Shown here: in pieces, positions 55,262 through 64,000 of the stretch
Layout: each line of letters begins with the position of its first letter
Numbering within the stretch: the stretch's first letter is position 1
Translations under genes and position numbers: made by a program
The notes under the pieces: model-generated
Told to the model about the DNA's origin: nothing
Seen by the model: the letters and a program-made list of their open reading frames with translations, nothing else
Database searches by the model: none
DNA from: an uncultured Caulobacteraceae bacterium
GTDB taxonomy: Bacteria; Pseudomonadota; Alphaproteobacteria; Caulobacterales; Aquidulcibacteraceae
Length of the DNA stretch: 64,000 nucleotides
Assembly: GCA_902826145.1 (NCBI GenBank)
Contig: CADEDT010000003.1
Location: 16,786 to 80,785 of the forward strand
Direction of reading: 5' to 3'

Positions 55262-57670
55262 ATGGGTGTTTGGACGCCGGGGCCGGGGGCCACTGCAGGC
55301 GACGACACGTTCACCGGCGACGGAACGGACGAAGTAGCGCTCGGATTGGCCGGCGCAGATACCCTCAACGGCGGCGCGGGTAACGACACCCTCAATGGTG
55401 GCGCTGGCGCTGACACTCTTAATGGAGGCGACGGCGTTGATACCGCGAGCTACAGCGGCGCGTCAGGAGGCGTAGTAGCGTCGTTGGCGACGCCCGGCGT
55501 GAACACCGGCGACGCCGCCGGTGACACTTATATAGCGATCGAAAACTTGATCGGCTCTGGTCAGGCCGATCAACTGACCGGTGATGGTAACGCCAACTTC
55601 CTCGATGGTTCGGCCGGCGCGGACGCGTTGTTTGGTGGCGCAGGCGATGACTCGTTGGAGGGCGGAAGCGAAAACGACACACTAGACGGGGGAGACGGCG
55701 CGGACAGGCTCGATGGTGAGAGCGGCGCGGACAACATGTCCGGTGGCATTGGTGACGACGTTTACCTCGTCGACAATGTCGGTGATGTCGTCACCGAGAG
55801 CAGCGGCGCCGGCGACGATCGGGTTGCTTCTTCGATTAGTTACACGCTCGGCGCCAACGTCGAACGTCTCACTTTGCTCGGTGTCGCTGACCTGACCGCG
55901 CAGGGAAACGCATTGGACAACACCATTGTCGGCAACGACGGCTCGAATTTGATTGATGGTGGCCAGGGCGCCGACGTTATGACGGGCGGAAAAGGTGACG
56001 ATCAGTACTTTGTTGACAACGTCGGCGATGTTGTAAGCGAGAGCACGGCGACGACAGGCGGCATAGACCTCGTGCACGCCAGCATCAGCTATACGCTTCC
56101 GGTTGGCGTCGAGAACTTGTTGCTCACCGGCGCCACAAACATCAATGCAACCGGCAATACCCTCAACAACACGATAACCGGAAACAGCGGCAACAATGTC
56201 ATCAATGGCGGCGCCGGCGCGGACGCTATGTCCGGTGCTGGCGGCAACGACACTTATGTCGTCGACAACATTGCCGACACGGTCTTTGAAACCAATGCGT
56301 CTGGAACGGACACCGTTCAAAGCTCGGTGAACTGGACGCTCGGGTCAAATGTCGAGAACTTGACTCTCACCGGAACTGCGATCACCGGCGCTGGCAACGA
56401 ACTCAGCAACGTGATCACGGGTAACGCCGAGGCCAACACGCTCTCGGGCGAGGGCGGGGCCGATACTCTATATGGTGGGGATGGCAATGACTCGCTTGAT
56501 GGCGGCGCCGGCGCCGACACAATGTTCGGTGGTCTTGGTGACGACACCTACATAGTTGACAGCGTCGGTGACGTCGCCTCGGAGGCTTCGGCGCTCGGTG
56601 GTATCGACCTTGTGCTCTCATCGTTGACGCGCAACCTAACCGCCAACATTGAGAACCTGACCCTGACGGGGAACGCCAATATTATTGGCTACGGCAACGT
56701 CCTGAATAACGTGATCACCGGCAACGGCGGCGCCAACTCATTGTACGGTTTCGATGGTAATGACCGCCTCGATGGCGGCGTCGGTGCGGACACGATGTTT
56801 GGGGCCAATGGCGACGACACTTATGTTGTCGACAACGTCAACGACATAACTGTCGAGGGTTCAGCGCTCGGCGGAATTGACACCGTCGAGAGTTCGATCG
56901 ATCGTAACCTGAACGCCAATTTCGAAAATCTGACACTGACCGGAACGGCGCAGTACGGCTACGGCAACGTGCTGGACAATTTGATGACCGGCAACGCTTC
57001 GTCGAATTCGCTCTACGGCTTCGATGGAAATGACACGCTCGATGGTGGAGCCGGCGCTGACTTCATGTTCGGCGCCAACGGCGATGACACATATATCGTC
57101 GACAATGCTGGCGACGTAACATCGGAAACTTCGCCTTCGGGCGGAATCGACACGGTCATTTCGTCGGTGACGCGCAATCTCACCGCCAATCTGGAGAACC
57201 TCGTACTGACGGGCGCGGCCGCGATTACAGGCGCGGGGAATGCGCTCAACAATGTTATCACCGGCAACTCTGGTGCGAACACGCTCTATGGCCTGGATGG
57301 CGCCGACACGCTCAATGGCGGCCTAGGAGCAGATACGCTGCAGGGCGGCACGGGCGCCGATGACTACGTGTTCAGCACCGCGCTGGGTGGAGGGAATGTC
57401 GACAGCATTGTCGGTTTCTCGGTGGTGGACGACACCATCGTGCTGAGCAACGCGATCTTCACGGGCCTCGCAGCCGGTACACTCGCGGCTGACAACTTCG
57501 CAGTTGGCGCGGCGGCCGCCGACGCCGACGACCGCGTCATCTATAACAGCGCCACAGGAGCGCTCTACTTCGATGCGGACGGTAATGGCGGTGGCGCTGC
57601 CGTGCAATTCGCGACACTCGCCGCGGGTCTTGCGCTGACGAATGACGATTTCATCGTCAGCGGACCCTAA
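55262..57670 (+). CDS. RTX-type calcium-binding repeat protein, probably type I secreted
   Basis: An 802-residue acidic, glycine- and aspartate-rich protein with nonapeptide RTX motifs (GGAGNDTLNGGAGADTL; GGDGNDSLDGGAGADTM). Six longer units of about 81-98 residues each start near GDDTYxVDNVGDV, then a (S/T)ETS..GGIDTV stretch, NLTANxENLTLTG and GN.LNN.ITGN. The end, from VFSTALGGGNVDSIVGFSVV to ALTNDDFIVSGP, resembles the serralysin-type C-terminal secretion region. Such proteins fold when calcium binds outside the cell. No enzymatic domain is seen, so it may be a surface-layer or adhesive protein. The ATG at 55262 follows AGGGGG; no type I export genes are nearby. Its last 4 bases overlap the RND gene end. 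Confidence 0.88.
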   Translation: MGVWTPGPGATAGDDTFTGDGTDEVALGLAGADTLNGGAGNDTLNGGAGADTLNGGDGVDTASYSGASGGVVASLATPGVNTGDAAGDTYIAIENLIGSGQADQLTGDGNANFLDGSAGADALFGGAGDDSLEGGSENDTLDGGDGADRLDGESGADNMSGGIGDDVYLVDNVGDVVTESSGAGDDRVASSISYTLGANVERLTLLGVADLTAQGNALDNTIVGNDGSNLIDGGQGADVMTGGKGDDQYFVDNVGDVVSESTATTGGIDLVHASISYTLPVGVENLLLTGATNINATGNTLNNTITGNSGNNVINGGAGADAMSGAGGNDTYVVDNIADTVFETNASGTDTVQSSVNWTLGSNVENLTLTGTAITGAGNELSNVITGNAEANTLSGEGGADTLYGGDGNDSLDGGAGADTMFGGLGDDTYIVDSVGDVASEASALGGIDLVLSSLTRNLTANIENLTLTGNANIIGYGNVLNNVITGNGGANSLYGFDGNDRLDGGVGADTMFGANGDDTYVVDNVNDITVEGSALGGIDTVESSIDRNLNANFENLTLTGTAQYGYGNVLDNLMTGNASSNSLYGFDGNDTLDGGAGADFMFGANGDDTYIVDNAGDVTSETSPSGGIDTVISSVTRNLTANLENLVLTGAAAITGAGNALNNVITGNSGANTLYGLDGADTLNGGLGADTLQGGTGADDYVFSTALGGGNVDSIVGFSVVDDTIVLSNAIFTGLAAGTLAADNFAVGAAAADADDRVIYNSATGALYFDADGNGGGAAVQFATLAAGLALTNDDFIVSGP
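55751..57355 (+). repeat. Six tandem units (243-294 bp) inside the RTX gene
   Basis: Unit starts, taken at the codon for the first Gly of the G-(D/N)-D-x-Y-x-V-D motif, are at 55751, 55994, 56243, 56537, 56810 and 57080, and a degenerate seventh begins near 57353. Spacings are 243, 249, 294, 273, 270 and 273 bp. Units 4-6 share most of their wording (NLTANIENLTLTG; GYGNVLNNVITGN; NSLYGFDGND), pointing to recent duplication. Confidence 0.8.
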
Positions 57671-60600
57671 GCGACGTCAGGCGCTGTTTCGTCCTTTGGC
57701 GCCAGAAGTAGATACATCGCCGGCGTCACAATGCGTGCGACTAAAGTCGAGCTGATTAGGCCGCCTATAAGAACCATTGCAATGGGCGAGAAGAGCGGCG
57801 AGTCTTCAAGAAGCAGCGGCGTCATGCCTCCGATTGCGGTAGCACTGGTAAGCAACACTGGAAGAAAGCGGACTTCACCCGCGGTCTCGATAGCCTCACG
57901 CAACGGTACGCCTCGAGCGCGTGCCTGATTGGCGAACTCGACAAGCAAGATTGAGTTTTTGATTTCAATGCCGATCAGGGCGACGAAGCCTATGATTGCT
58001 GTGAAGGAGAGGGACTCGCCACCGATCCACAGTGCAATCAGGCCCCCCATGATCCCAAACGGGATCACGAAGGCAACGACGCCTGTCACCGCGAACGTGC
58101 CAAACTCTAGAAGCAATACAGCGAGCACACCGAAGATGGCGATAAGGATTGCCGGGCCAAGGCCGCCGAAGCTTCGCGCCTGCGCCTCCGCTTCTCCCCC
58201 GAAGGATATTGAATAGCCAGCAGGCAAGCGCAGCGCCTCAAGTCGTTGCGCAACGTCGGCGGTCACGTCGCTGATGAGATAGCCCGGCTCCGTGTAGGCA
58301 GTAACCGCCGCAGTGCGTTCGCGTTGCACGCGATCGATCGATGCAGGACTGCTTTCGAGTGTTGGGCGTGCAAGTTCGCCAAGCGGCGTCGCGCCGCCTT
58401 GGCCGTTCCAGATGTAGAGCCTGTCAAGCGCTGCGACCGCTAGCGCATCTTCGCGCGGGGCGCGCAATACCACGGGAAAGGCATCGCCGGCCGGATCACG
58501 AAACTGCGCGACTGGAAGGCCGGCGATAGCTATTCGCAACGTGTGATCAATCGCGCCCGCCGGAACGCCACGCAACGCGGCGGCGGCGTCGTCGATGTTG
58601 AGATCTAGGTCAATCAGGCGCTGCGCCATCGGATTCGAGACATCACGTGCGCCCGGTGTCTCGCGTATTATGCGCTCAACCTCCGCGGCGAGTTCGCCCA
58701 GCGCCGCCAGATCGGCGCCGCTGATGCGCACAGCGATAGGCGCCGCGATCGGCGGACCATTGGCGAAGCGACGAAGATTGATGTGCGCACCGGAGTACTC
58801 GTTGAGCTTCCCACGGATCTCTTGGATCGTGCGCATGCCCTCATCGCGATGCCATTCGTGAAAACGAGCATAGACCTGACCGACGTTCGACAACTGCTCC
58901 GGTGGTATCTCGTTGTAGTAGATTTGCGGATTGCCACGCCCGCTATTCGCGAACCGCCACTCGATCTCAGGATACTCGCTCAGCACGCGTTCGACATGGG
59001 CGACCGCTCTGTCCGTTTCGCTTACTGCGCTGCCTTGCGGCGTCTCGACGTCGACCAGGAAGTAGGGACTGTCATTTTCTGGAAAGAGGCTGAACCCAAG
59101 TTTCGGGATCAATCCCAGAGACAAGAAGAAGGCCGCGAGACCTATGATCACGGTCTTGCGCGGATGCGCGAGCGCAACGTGAAGGGCGGGACGGTAGATG
59201 TTGTGAATTGCCGCCATTATGCCGTCGAGCAAGAGATTCGACTTGCCGGCGTCTTCACGCGGTAGCGCGCGGCTGGCCAAGAACGGAATAATAGTCAACG
59301 CCACGAACAGCGATGCGATGATGGTCGTTACAACGGCGACGGGGAGTGAGCGAACGAACGCGCCGGCGCCTTCCGGCAGGGCCATGAGCGGCACAAACGC
59401 AAGGAGCAACGTTGCGGTGCAGCCGATGACGGCTACATTGATCTCACTAACACCGGCAATGGCGGCCTCACGAGGGCTTAGCCCTTGTCGCAAGTGGCGC
59501 GCGATGTTCTCGGTTACGACGATCGAGTCATCGACAAGAAGTCCAAGCGCCAGAACGAACCCCGCAATCGAAAGCTGATTTAGCGAATACCCAAGTGCGT
59601 GAATGGCAACGACGCCTATCGCCAACGAAAGTGGGATCGATACCATCACGACGAGCGAAGCGCGGAAGCCTAACGGTAGTAGGGTCAGCAAAACCAAAGC
59701 GAGAGCGATAGCAAAATCGCGAGCTAGATTTCCCAAACGGTGAGTGACTGTTTCCGACTGATCGAAACCGCGGTGCAGTTGAATATTATCTGGGAGCGAT
59801 CCCTCGAATGCCTCTATGCGCGGCCGCAGCCCGTCCATAACGTCAAAGATTGACTCACCTAACCGGGCCTGGGCGCTGACGAACACCGCGCGCTGACCGT
59901 TGTACCGCGTGATGTGAGCGCGCTCATCATTGGCCCAGGATACTTCCGCCACGTCGCCGACAGTGACAAGCGAGCCGCCTTCGGCGCGCAACGCAACGCG
60001 GCGGATCTCGTCGAGCGAGTCATACGAACCGGACGATTGGACGTTGAAACGGCGTCCCCCGGCCTCGACTGCCCCCACGGGAGCATCCTGACCCTCGCGC
60101 TGTAGGGATTCGGCTACTATTGTGAGGGGCAATTGGTAGGCGGCAAGTTGGTCGAGGTTGGCGGCGACGCGTACCTCCGCCGGCGGTGCGCCCCACACGT
60201 CAGCTTGTTGAACACCCGGCGCGCGCTCCATCGTATCGCGCAGCGCTTTCGCGTAAGACTCGAGTTGACGAAACGGGGCGTCCTCGCTCGTCAGTGCCAC
60301 TTGCACAATTGCGGTCTGCGCTGGGTTGTAACGACGTGTGCGGATGTCGACTACACCGTCCGGCAAGGTTGGGCGCACGACGTTGAGCTCCCGCACGACT
60401 TCGCCGAACTTCTCCTCGGCATCGGCTCCCCATTCGAACTCGACGTTGACGACGGCGAGGCCGGCGCGGCTAGCGGAGTGAATTTCGCGGATATTTTCTA
60501 TCGCATTGACCTGATCCTCGATTGGAATGGCGACTAGCCGTTCCATCTGCTCGGCATCTGCGCCGGGAAGGATCACCGCAATCGCGACACCGGGAAATTC

Positions 60601-60723
60601 GGTAATAGGATCTTCGGATTTCGGAATAGAAAGAACGGCGCCGACGCCGAGCGCCGCGAGCAAAACGAAAAGCACCGCGCTGAATTGCCAGCGATCCACA
60701 AAGAAGCGGGTGATCGCCTGCAT
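57667..60723 (-). CDS. RND efflux permease (AcrB/HAE1-like inner-membrane pump)
   Basis: A 1018-residue RND permease with the family's twelve membrane helices and two large periplasmic loops. Typical parts are the N-terminus MQAITRFFVDRWQFSAVLFV, GLLVDDSIVVTENIARHLR with the proton-relay Asp pair in helix 4, and the second-half LIGIEIKNSILLVEFANQA. It drives proton-coupled export of small molecules through a tripartite complex. Its start codon directly abuts the stop of the adaptor gene (TAA-ATG), so the two are one operon. No outer-membrane TolC-like gene is present. It lies next to the RTX gene in convergent orientation and may or may not export the NRPS product. Confidence 0.92.
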   Translation of the reverse strand: MQAITRFFVDRWQFSAVLFVLLAALGVGAVLSIPKSEDPITEFPGVAIAVILPGADAEQMERLVAIPIEDQVNAIENIREIHSASRAGLAVVNVEFEWGADAEEKFGEVVRELNVVRPTLPDGVVDIRTRRYNPAQTAIVQVALTSEDAPFRQLESYAKALRDTMERAPGVQQADVWGAPPAEVRVAANLDQLAAYQLPLTIVAESLQREGQDAPVGAVEAGGRRFNVQSSGSYDSLDEIRRVALRAEGGSLVTVGDVAEVSWANDERAHITRYNGQRAVFVSAQARLGESIFDVMDGLRPRIEAFEGSLPDNIQLHRGFDQSETVTHRLGNLARDFAIALALVLLTLLPLGFRASLVVMVSIPLSLAIGVVAIHALGYSLNQLSIAGFVLALGLLVDDSIVVTENIARHLRQGLSPREAAIAGVSEINVAVIGCTATLLLAFVPLMALPEGAGAFVRSLPVAVVTTIIASLFVALTIIPFLASRALPREDAGKSNLLLDGIMAAIHNIYRPALHVALAHPRKTVIIGLAAFFLSLGLIPKLGFSLFPENDSPYFLVDVETPQGSAVSETDRAVAHVERVLSEYPEIEWRFANSGRGNPQIYYNEIPPEQLSNVGQVYARFHEWHRDEGMRTIQEIRGKLNEYSGAHINLRRFANGPPIAAPIAVRISGADLAALGELAAEVERIIRETPGARDVSNPMAQRLIDLDLNIDDAAAALRGVPAGAIDHTLRIAIAGLPVAQFRDPAGDAFPVVLRAPREDALAVAALDRLYIWNGQGGATPLGELARPTLESSPASIDRVQRERTAAVTAYTEPGYLISDVTADVAQRLEALRLPAGYSISFGGEAEAQARSFGGLGPAILIAIFGVLAVLLLEFGTFAVTGVVAFVIPFGIMGGLIALWIGGESLSFTAIIGFVALIGIEIKNSILLVEFANQARARGVPLREAIETAGEVRFLPVLLTSATAIGGMTPLLLEDSPLFSPIAMVLIGGLISSTLVARIVTPAMYLLLAPKDETAPDVA

Positions 60724-61743
60724 TTATGTGCCAGCGCCGACTCGGACGGGCTCACCATCGCGCACGTATGCGGCGCCGGTCGCGACGATACGATCACCGG
60801 CGTTGAGGCCTTCGACGACCACCACGCCAGCCTGCGTCACGCCCGCCGTTCGCACAGCGCGCCGGCGGGCCACGCTGTTTTCGTCGACCACGTAGACGAT
60901 GCCTTGGTCGGCGCGTGCGTCGAGTAGCGCGAGCGTGGGTACGATGATCGCGGTTTGTGCAGTTTCGCCGGGTTGCGCGGCAATCTCTACTTCCGCGACC
61001 ATGCCGCTGCGGAGGCCCTCGGGCGCTGCTATTTCGATTTCCACTTCGAATGCGCCGGTCGCGTCATTGCCTTTCGCTCCGACGCGGGTGACGCGGCCGG
61101 CGCGCTGCGTTCCGTTCATCCGAGTTTGTGCAACGTCGCCTACGCGAATGCGGTTGGCGGCGCTCGAAGCGACCGGTGCGCGCACAACCATGCCGGACCC
61201 GGTCTCCCCGAGCACAAGCACTGGCGTACCTGCCGCAAGTGTCTGCGCGGGCTCGGCGGCGCGACGCAGGATCACGCCATCGGCGGGGGCGGTAAGTACG
61301 GAAGAGTCGCGCGCTCGTGCGACGGCGAGGCGCGCGTCGTCGAGGCGCGCTTCGGAGACGAAGCCGCGTTCATAGAGTTCTTGCGTGCGTGCGAGGTCGC
61401 GTTCGGCATTGGCTCGCGCTAACGCTGCTTCATCGACGTTGGCGCCGCCGCTGGTTCTGCGCAGCGTCGCGAGGCGTTGGCCACGTCGCACGACGTCGCC
61501 AGAGTCGACATCAATTGCGCCGACAATGCCGGCGGCTGTGAAGGCGAGGACAGGCTCGCGCCGATAGCCGACCATGCCGCTGACGCGGATGGCGCCGGCA
61601 GCCGAAGTTGGCGCGACCTCAACGACCTCAACCAGCGGACCTTCGGCGGCGGCTGCTTTTTCCTCGGCTTCACCGCCTGAGCAGGCGGCAAGCAGGAGCG
61701 TTGCCGCCAGTCCAATCGATTGAAAAATAGCCGCTTTCTGCAC
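60724..61743 (-). CDS. RND efflux periplasmic adaptor (membrane fusion protein), lipoprotein
   Basis: A 339-residue HlyD/AcrA-type adaptor. The start is GTG at 61743, and the N-terminus is a lipoprotein signal with lipobox LLLAAC (Cys21). A barrel-sandwich part (AGIVGAIDVDSGDVVRRGQR, then LTAPADGVILRR) flanks a short hairpin (ARANAERDLARTQELYERG). The C-terminal part has GLRSGMVAEVEIAA and AGDRIVATGAAYVRDGEPVR. It links the inner-membrane permease to an outer-membrane channel. It immediately precedes the permease gene with no spacer. Confidence 0.9.
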   Translation of the reverse strand: MQKAAIFQSIGLAATLLLAACSGGEAEEKAAAAEGPLVEVVEVAPTSAAGAIRVSGMVGYRREPVLAFTAAGIVGAIDVDSGDVVRRGQRLATLRRTSGGANVDEAALARANAERDLARTQELYERGFVSEARLDDARLAVARARDSSVLTAPADGVILRRAAEPAQTLAAGTPVLVLGETGSGMVVRAPVASSAANRIRVGDVAQTRMNGTQRAGRVTRVGAKGNDATGAFEVEIEIAAPEGLRSGMVAEVEIAAQPGETAQTAIIVPTLALLDARADQGIVYVVDENSVARRRAVRTAGVTQAGVVVVEGLNAGDRIVATGAAYVRDGEPVRVGAGT

Positions 61744-61806
61744 AGCCCACCCTTGAAATTGAACGATAGCGGATTTGTTCAGTCGTCACAAGCGGAAAGG
61801 TAGGTG

Positions 61807-62493
61807 TCAGGGCGCCCACCAGATTTCTGGTTGGCAGATCGGGTGGTTGAAGAGGGCGGCGACCGGTGCGTCGCGGGTGTCCAATGCTGTCTCAAGCCGC
61901 ACGCGCTTTTCAGCGCCGGTGATCAGTAGCAACACCGCGCGCGCATGCTCGAGTGCGAAGCGCGTCAGTGTCAGGCGTTCCTTCGTGCCTGCGGCGCTTG
62001 GCGCGCTCAGTGAAATCACTGAGCGACGCGTCGAAACGTCGAGCGCCTCTTCAAGACGATCCGCGTCGGGAAACCACGACGCTGTATGGCCGTCGGTGCC
62101 CATGCCCATCACGGCGATGTCAAAGCGAAAGTTGGCGTACTCGGCGTCGGCGTGATCTGCCGCTTGTGCTGGCGTCATGCCCGGCAAAAACATTGGAAGC
62201 ATCTTGGCGCCTGCGTTGAACGCCGGGGCGAGCGTGCTGCGGATCATGGCTTCGTTCGATGCCGCGTGCGTGTTTGGCACGAAGCGCTCGTCGACTAGGC
62301 CGAACGTGACTTTGCTCCAGTCCATCGGTAGTGACGCGAGCGCGGCGTAGGCGGGCTCCGGTGTGCTGCCGCCCGAGAGGGCCGCAGAGGCCTCTTTCCT
62401 CACATCGATGCCAAATTGAAGTGCAAACGCTATTCGCGCCGCGACCTCGCTCATGAGCGCATCGCGCGTGGTGAACTCGTGGATCCGTTTCAT
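61807..62493 (-). CDS. pgl: 6-phosphogluconolactonase
   Basis: PGL hydrolyses 6-phosphogluconolactone in the pentose phosphate and Entner-Doudoroff pathways. The 228-residue protein has the family size and signatures: AALSGGSTPEPAYAAL near 37-52, FGLVDERFVPNTHAASN near 63-79 and the catalytic-region VMGMGTDGHTASWFP near 128-142. It overlaps the end of galU by 4 nt on the same strand. Glucose-6-phosphate dehydrogenase genes are not in the window. Confidence 0.93.
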   Translation of the reverse strand: MKRIHEFTTRDALMSEVAARIAFALQFGIDVRKEASAALSGGSTPEPAYAALASLPMDWSKVTFGLVDERFVPNTHAASNEAMIRSTLAPAFNAGAKMLPMFLPGMTPAQAADHADAEYANFRFDIAVMGMGTDGHTASWFPDADRLEEALDVSTRRSVISLSAPSAAGTKERLTLTRFALEHARAVLLLITGAEKRVRLETALDTRDAPVAALFNHPICQPEIWWAP

Positions 62494-63386
62494 TTCCCGC
62501 GATCGGCGAGAAGATCGCGCAGCATTGCCTCAACAGCGCCGCCATGCTCCTCGTTCGCCAGCGCGTACGCAACGGTAGCGCGCATATAGCCGACTTTATC
62601 GCCGCAATCGTAAGTCGTGCCTTCGTATTCGAGCGCATGGAACGGCTGAACGTCCATCAGCCGCGCCATTGAGTCCGTGAGCTGAATCTCGTTGCCCGCG
62701 CCGGGGCCTTGGCTGGCGAGCAGATCGAAGATCTCCGGCTGCAGGATGTAACGGCCGCTGATGAAGAGGTTCGAAGGCGCTTCCTCGCGCTTCGGCTTCT
62801 CGACCATGCCCTTCATCTTGATCAGCCGGCCATCGCGGCTTTCCGGCGTGATGACGCCGTAGCGTTCCGGCGTGTCGGTGGGCTCCACCGCAATGATGTT
62901 GCCGCCGACCTTGTTGTAAGCGTCGACCATCTGCGCAAGGCACGATGGCTTCGCCATCATCAGCATGTCAGGCAGCATCACCGCGAAGGGCTCGTCGCCG
63001 ATAATGTCGCGCGCACACCAAACAGCGTGGCCCAAACCGAGCGCAGCCTGCTGGCGCACGAAGCTCATCGAGCCCGCGGGCCTTACGGATTCTTCAGCTT
63101 CTTTAAGCTGAGCTGACTTGTTCTTCTCACGCAGTGTTACTTCGAGTTCATACGATCGATCGAAATAATCCTCGATCGCACCCTTATTTCGCCCCGTGAC
63201 GAAGACTATGTGCTCGATCCCGGCGGCCAACGCTTCGTCCACGACGTATTGGATCGCCGGGCGGTCGAACACCGGAAGCAGTTCTTTTGGGATCGCCTTG
63301 GTCGCGGGGAGCACCCGAGTACCAAATCCGGCGACCGGAAGTACCGCTTTCCGTAGCGTTCGGGGCGAGGTGGAAGCGCTAGCCAT
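62490..63386 (-). CDS. galU: UTP-glucose-1-phosphate uridylyltransferase
   Basis: GalU makes UDP-glucose for envelope polysaccharides. The 298-residue protein shows the nucleotidyltransferase signature VLPVAGFGTRVLPATKAIPK (about 16-35), KELLPVFDRPAIQYVVDEAL, FVTGRNKGAIEDYFD, and AVMLPDMLM with the metal-binding region; MVEKPKREEAPSNLFISGRY is family-specific. The stop overlaps the pgl start by 4 nt, so the two sugar-phosphate enzymes are co-translated. Confidence 0.95.
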   Translation of the reverse strand: MASASTSPRTLRKAVLPVAGFGTRVLPATKAIPKELLPVFDRPAIQYVVDEALAAGIEHIVFVTGRNKGAIEDYFDRSYELEVTLREKNKSAQLKEAEESVRPAGSMSFVRQQAALGLGHAVWCARDIIGDEPFAVMLPDMLMMAKPSCLAQMVDAYNKVGGNIIAVEPTDTPERYGVITPESRDGRLIKMKGMVEKPKREEAPSNLFISGRYILQPEIFDLLASQGPGAGNEIQLTDSMARLMDVQPFHALEYEGTTYDCGDKVGYMRATVAYALANEEHGGAVEAMLRDLLADRGK

Positions 63387-63658
63387 TGTGGTTCCGTGTT
63401 CGGCGCCGCAGCATGACGGCTTCTAGCTCATCTTACACCGGAAGCCTGAAGGAGCCGCAACCGCGTTTGAACGCGGGATTCGGCTGAAATTCAGGATTTT
63501 CGGTTAGTGTCTGCCCAAGCCGCGCAAGACGGCAGGTAGGGGTGTCGAGAGTAGTGACGGGTGTCACGGACGATCTCTCTTCGGCGCCGCAAAGTAGCAA
63601 TTGCCATCGTGGCAACCTTTTGTTAACTGACCGCCGCCGGTCCGGGAGTTCTCCACAA

Positions 63659-63943
63659 ATGTCGTCCCCCCAAGTTAAAGCCACCGTCCGCATGGTCGTG
63701 GCCAGCTTCGCAGCTGGCGCCGGCGCCATGGCGCTCGTTGGGCTTGTCGCCCCTGTGGCGATGCAGGGTGGCCTCAGCATGCGCGACGCGTTTGCTGATC
63801 AGATGGAGCAACAAGCCCCGCTCGTTCAGCCGCTCGACGTCGCAGCGATCGAAGCGCAGTTGGCCGATGCCGACCGCATGATGGCCGCCGCTCGCGAAAC
63901 GACTGACGACAACGTTGGCCGTCTTGAAGCGCTCGCCAACTAA
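63659..63943 (+). CDS. Small membrane-anchored or exported protein, function unknown
   Basis: I do not recognise this 94-residue protein. From the ATG at 63659 it has one hydrophobic segment (about 12-34, VVASFAAGAGAMALVGLVAP) that could be a signal anchor. A charged, alanine-rich helical tail follows (VAAIEAQLADADRMMAAARE and DDNVGRLEAL), which may form a coiled coil. An in-frame start at 63542 would add 39 unlikely residues. The 272-nt region shared with divergent galU holds a short inverted repeat, GTGACGGGTGTCAC at 63554-63567, that could be an operator. Confidence 0.55.
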   Translation: MSSPQVKATVRMVVASFAAGAGAMALVGLVAPVAMQGGLSMRDAFADQMEQQAPLVQPLDVAAIEAQLADADRMMAAARETTDDNVGRLEALAN

Positions 63944-64000
63944 TCAGCGATCACAGAATCGACTGACCCGTCGATTTCCAGTCTTTCAGGAATGCCTCTA

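Noticed and set aside
53614..55416. N-terminal extension of the FAD dehydrogenase to 55416
   Set aside because: The added ~130 residues are the antisense of the RTX N-terminus and a divergent intergenic region. The family-like protein begins at the ATG at 55026.
63554..63567. Inverted repeat GTGACGGGTGTCAC as a defined operator
   Set aside because: Five-base arms occur by chance in GC-rich DNA and no cognate regulator is nearby; noted only in the adjacent gene entry.
1..64000. CRISPR arrays, tRNA/rRNA genes, insertion sequences, attachment sites
   Set aside because: No direct repeats with regular spacers, no cloverleaf-like conserved tRNA stretches and no transposase or integrase reading frames were found by eye. 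The cluster shows no visible mobile-element borders.

Overview
The base composition is GC-rich, bacterial and densely coding, with many GTG/TTG starts and 1-11 nt gene overlaps. The gene content points to a free-living alphaproteobacterium: an Anbu proteasome-like operon, M56/BlaI, an RND pump, GalU and PGL, and many secreted proteins. Caulobacterales/Hyphomonadales would be my guess, but no rRNA or marker gene confirms it. No tRNA, rRNA, CRISPR array or insertion sequence was seen. No gene-free stretch exceeds about 300 bases.

Layout. (1) 1-1.17 kb: a BlaI-type repressor and a BlaR1-like M56 peptidase running off the left edge, with a perfect TACAnnTGTA operator. (2) 1.3-19.0 kb, minus strand: a two-gene Tc toxin locus. 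It has a 3300-residue TcA translocation subunit and a 2550-residue natural TcB-TcC fusion whose variable C-terminus is a GIY-YIG nuclease-like domain. (3) 19.3-23.2 kb, plus: circularly permuted ATP-grasp, alpha-E, transglutaminase and Anbu protease. (4) 23.2-27.4 kb: a subtilisin, a low-complexity secreted protein and an outer-membrane-like barrel, divergent from an ECF sigma/anti-sigma pair. (5) 27.4-55.0 kb: panD, an MFS exporter, and a nonribosomal peptide gene cluster. (6) 55.3-57.7 kb: an RTX-type repeat protein. (7) 57.7-61.7 kb: an RND efflux pair. (8) 61.8-63.9 kb: pgl, galU and a small membrane-anchored protein.

The most interesting system is the peptide cluster (about 28-55 kb). 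The minus-strand operon makes an amino-aryl precursor from chorismate: a PabA-PabB-type 4-amino-4-deoxychorismate synthase, a chorismate mutase fused to a half-length HPPD/hydroxymandelate-synthase-like iron dioxygenase, a prephenate-dehydrogenase-like enzyme and a BCAT-like aminotransferase. It lies directly downstream of a C-A-MT-PCP-reductase NRPS. A phosphopantetheinyl transferase and an aldo/keto reductase follow. The divergent plus-strand operon encodes a luciferase-like monooxygenase, a free carrier protein, a Qnr-like pentapeptide repeat protein, a C-A-PCP-C-A-PCP NRPS and an AsnB-like amidotransferase. A FAD-dependent 2-hydroxyacid dehydrogenase flanks it.

Hand-read specificity codes suggest serine and a beta-amino acid (beta-alanine-like) for the plus-strand NRPS, and an arylglycine-like pocket for the minus-strand NRPS. 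Together these suggest a p-aminophenyl-alpha-keto acid route, possibly to p-aminophenylglycine or p-aminomandelate, feeding a reductively released peptide. The pentapeptide repeat protein hints at DNA gyrase as the target. The product is inferred; I do not recognise the cluster as a described one.
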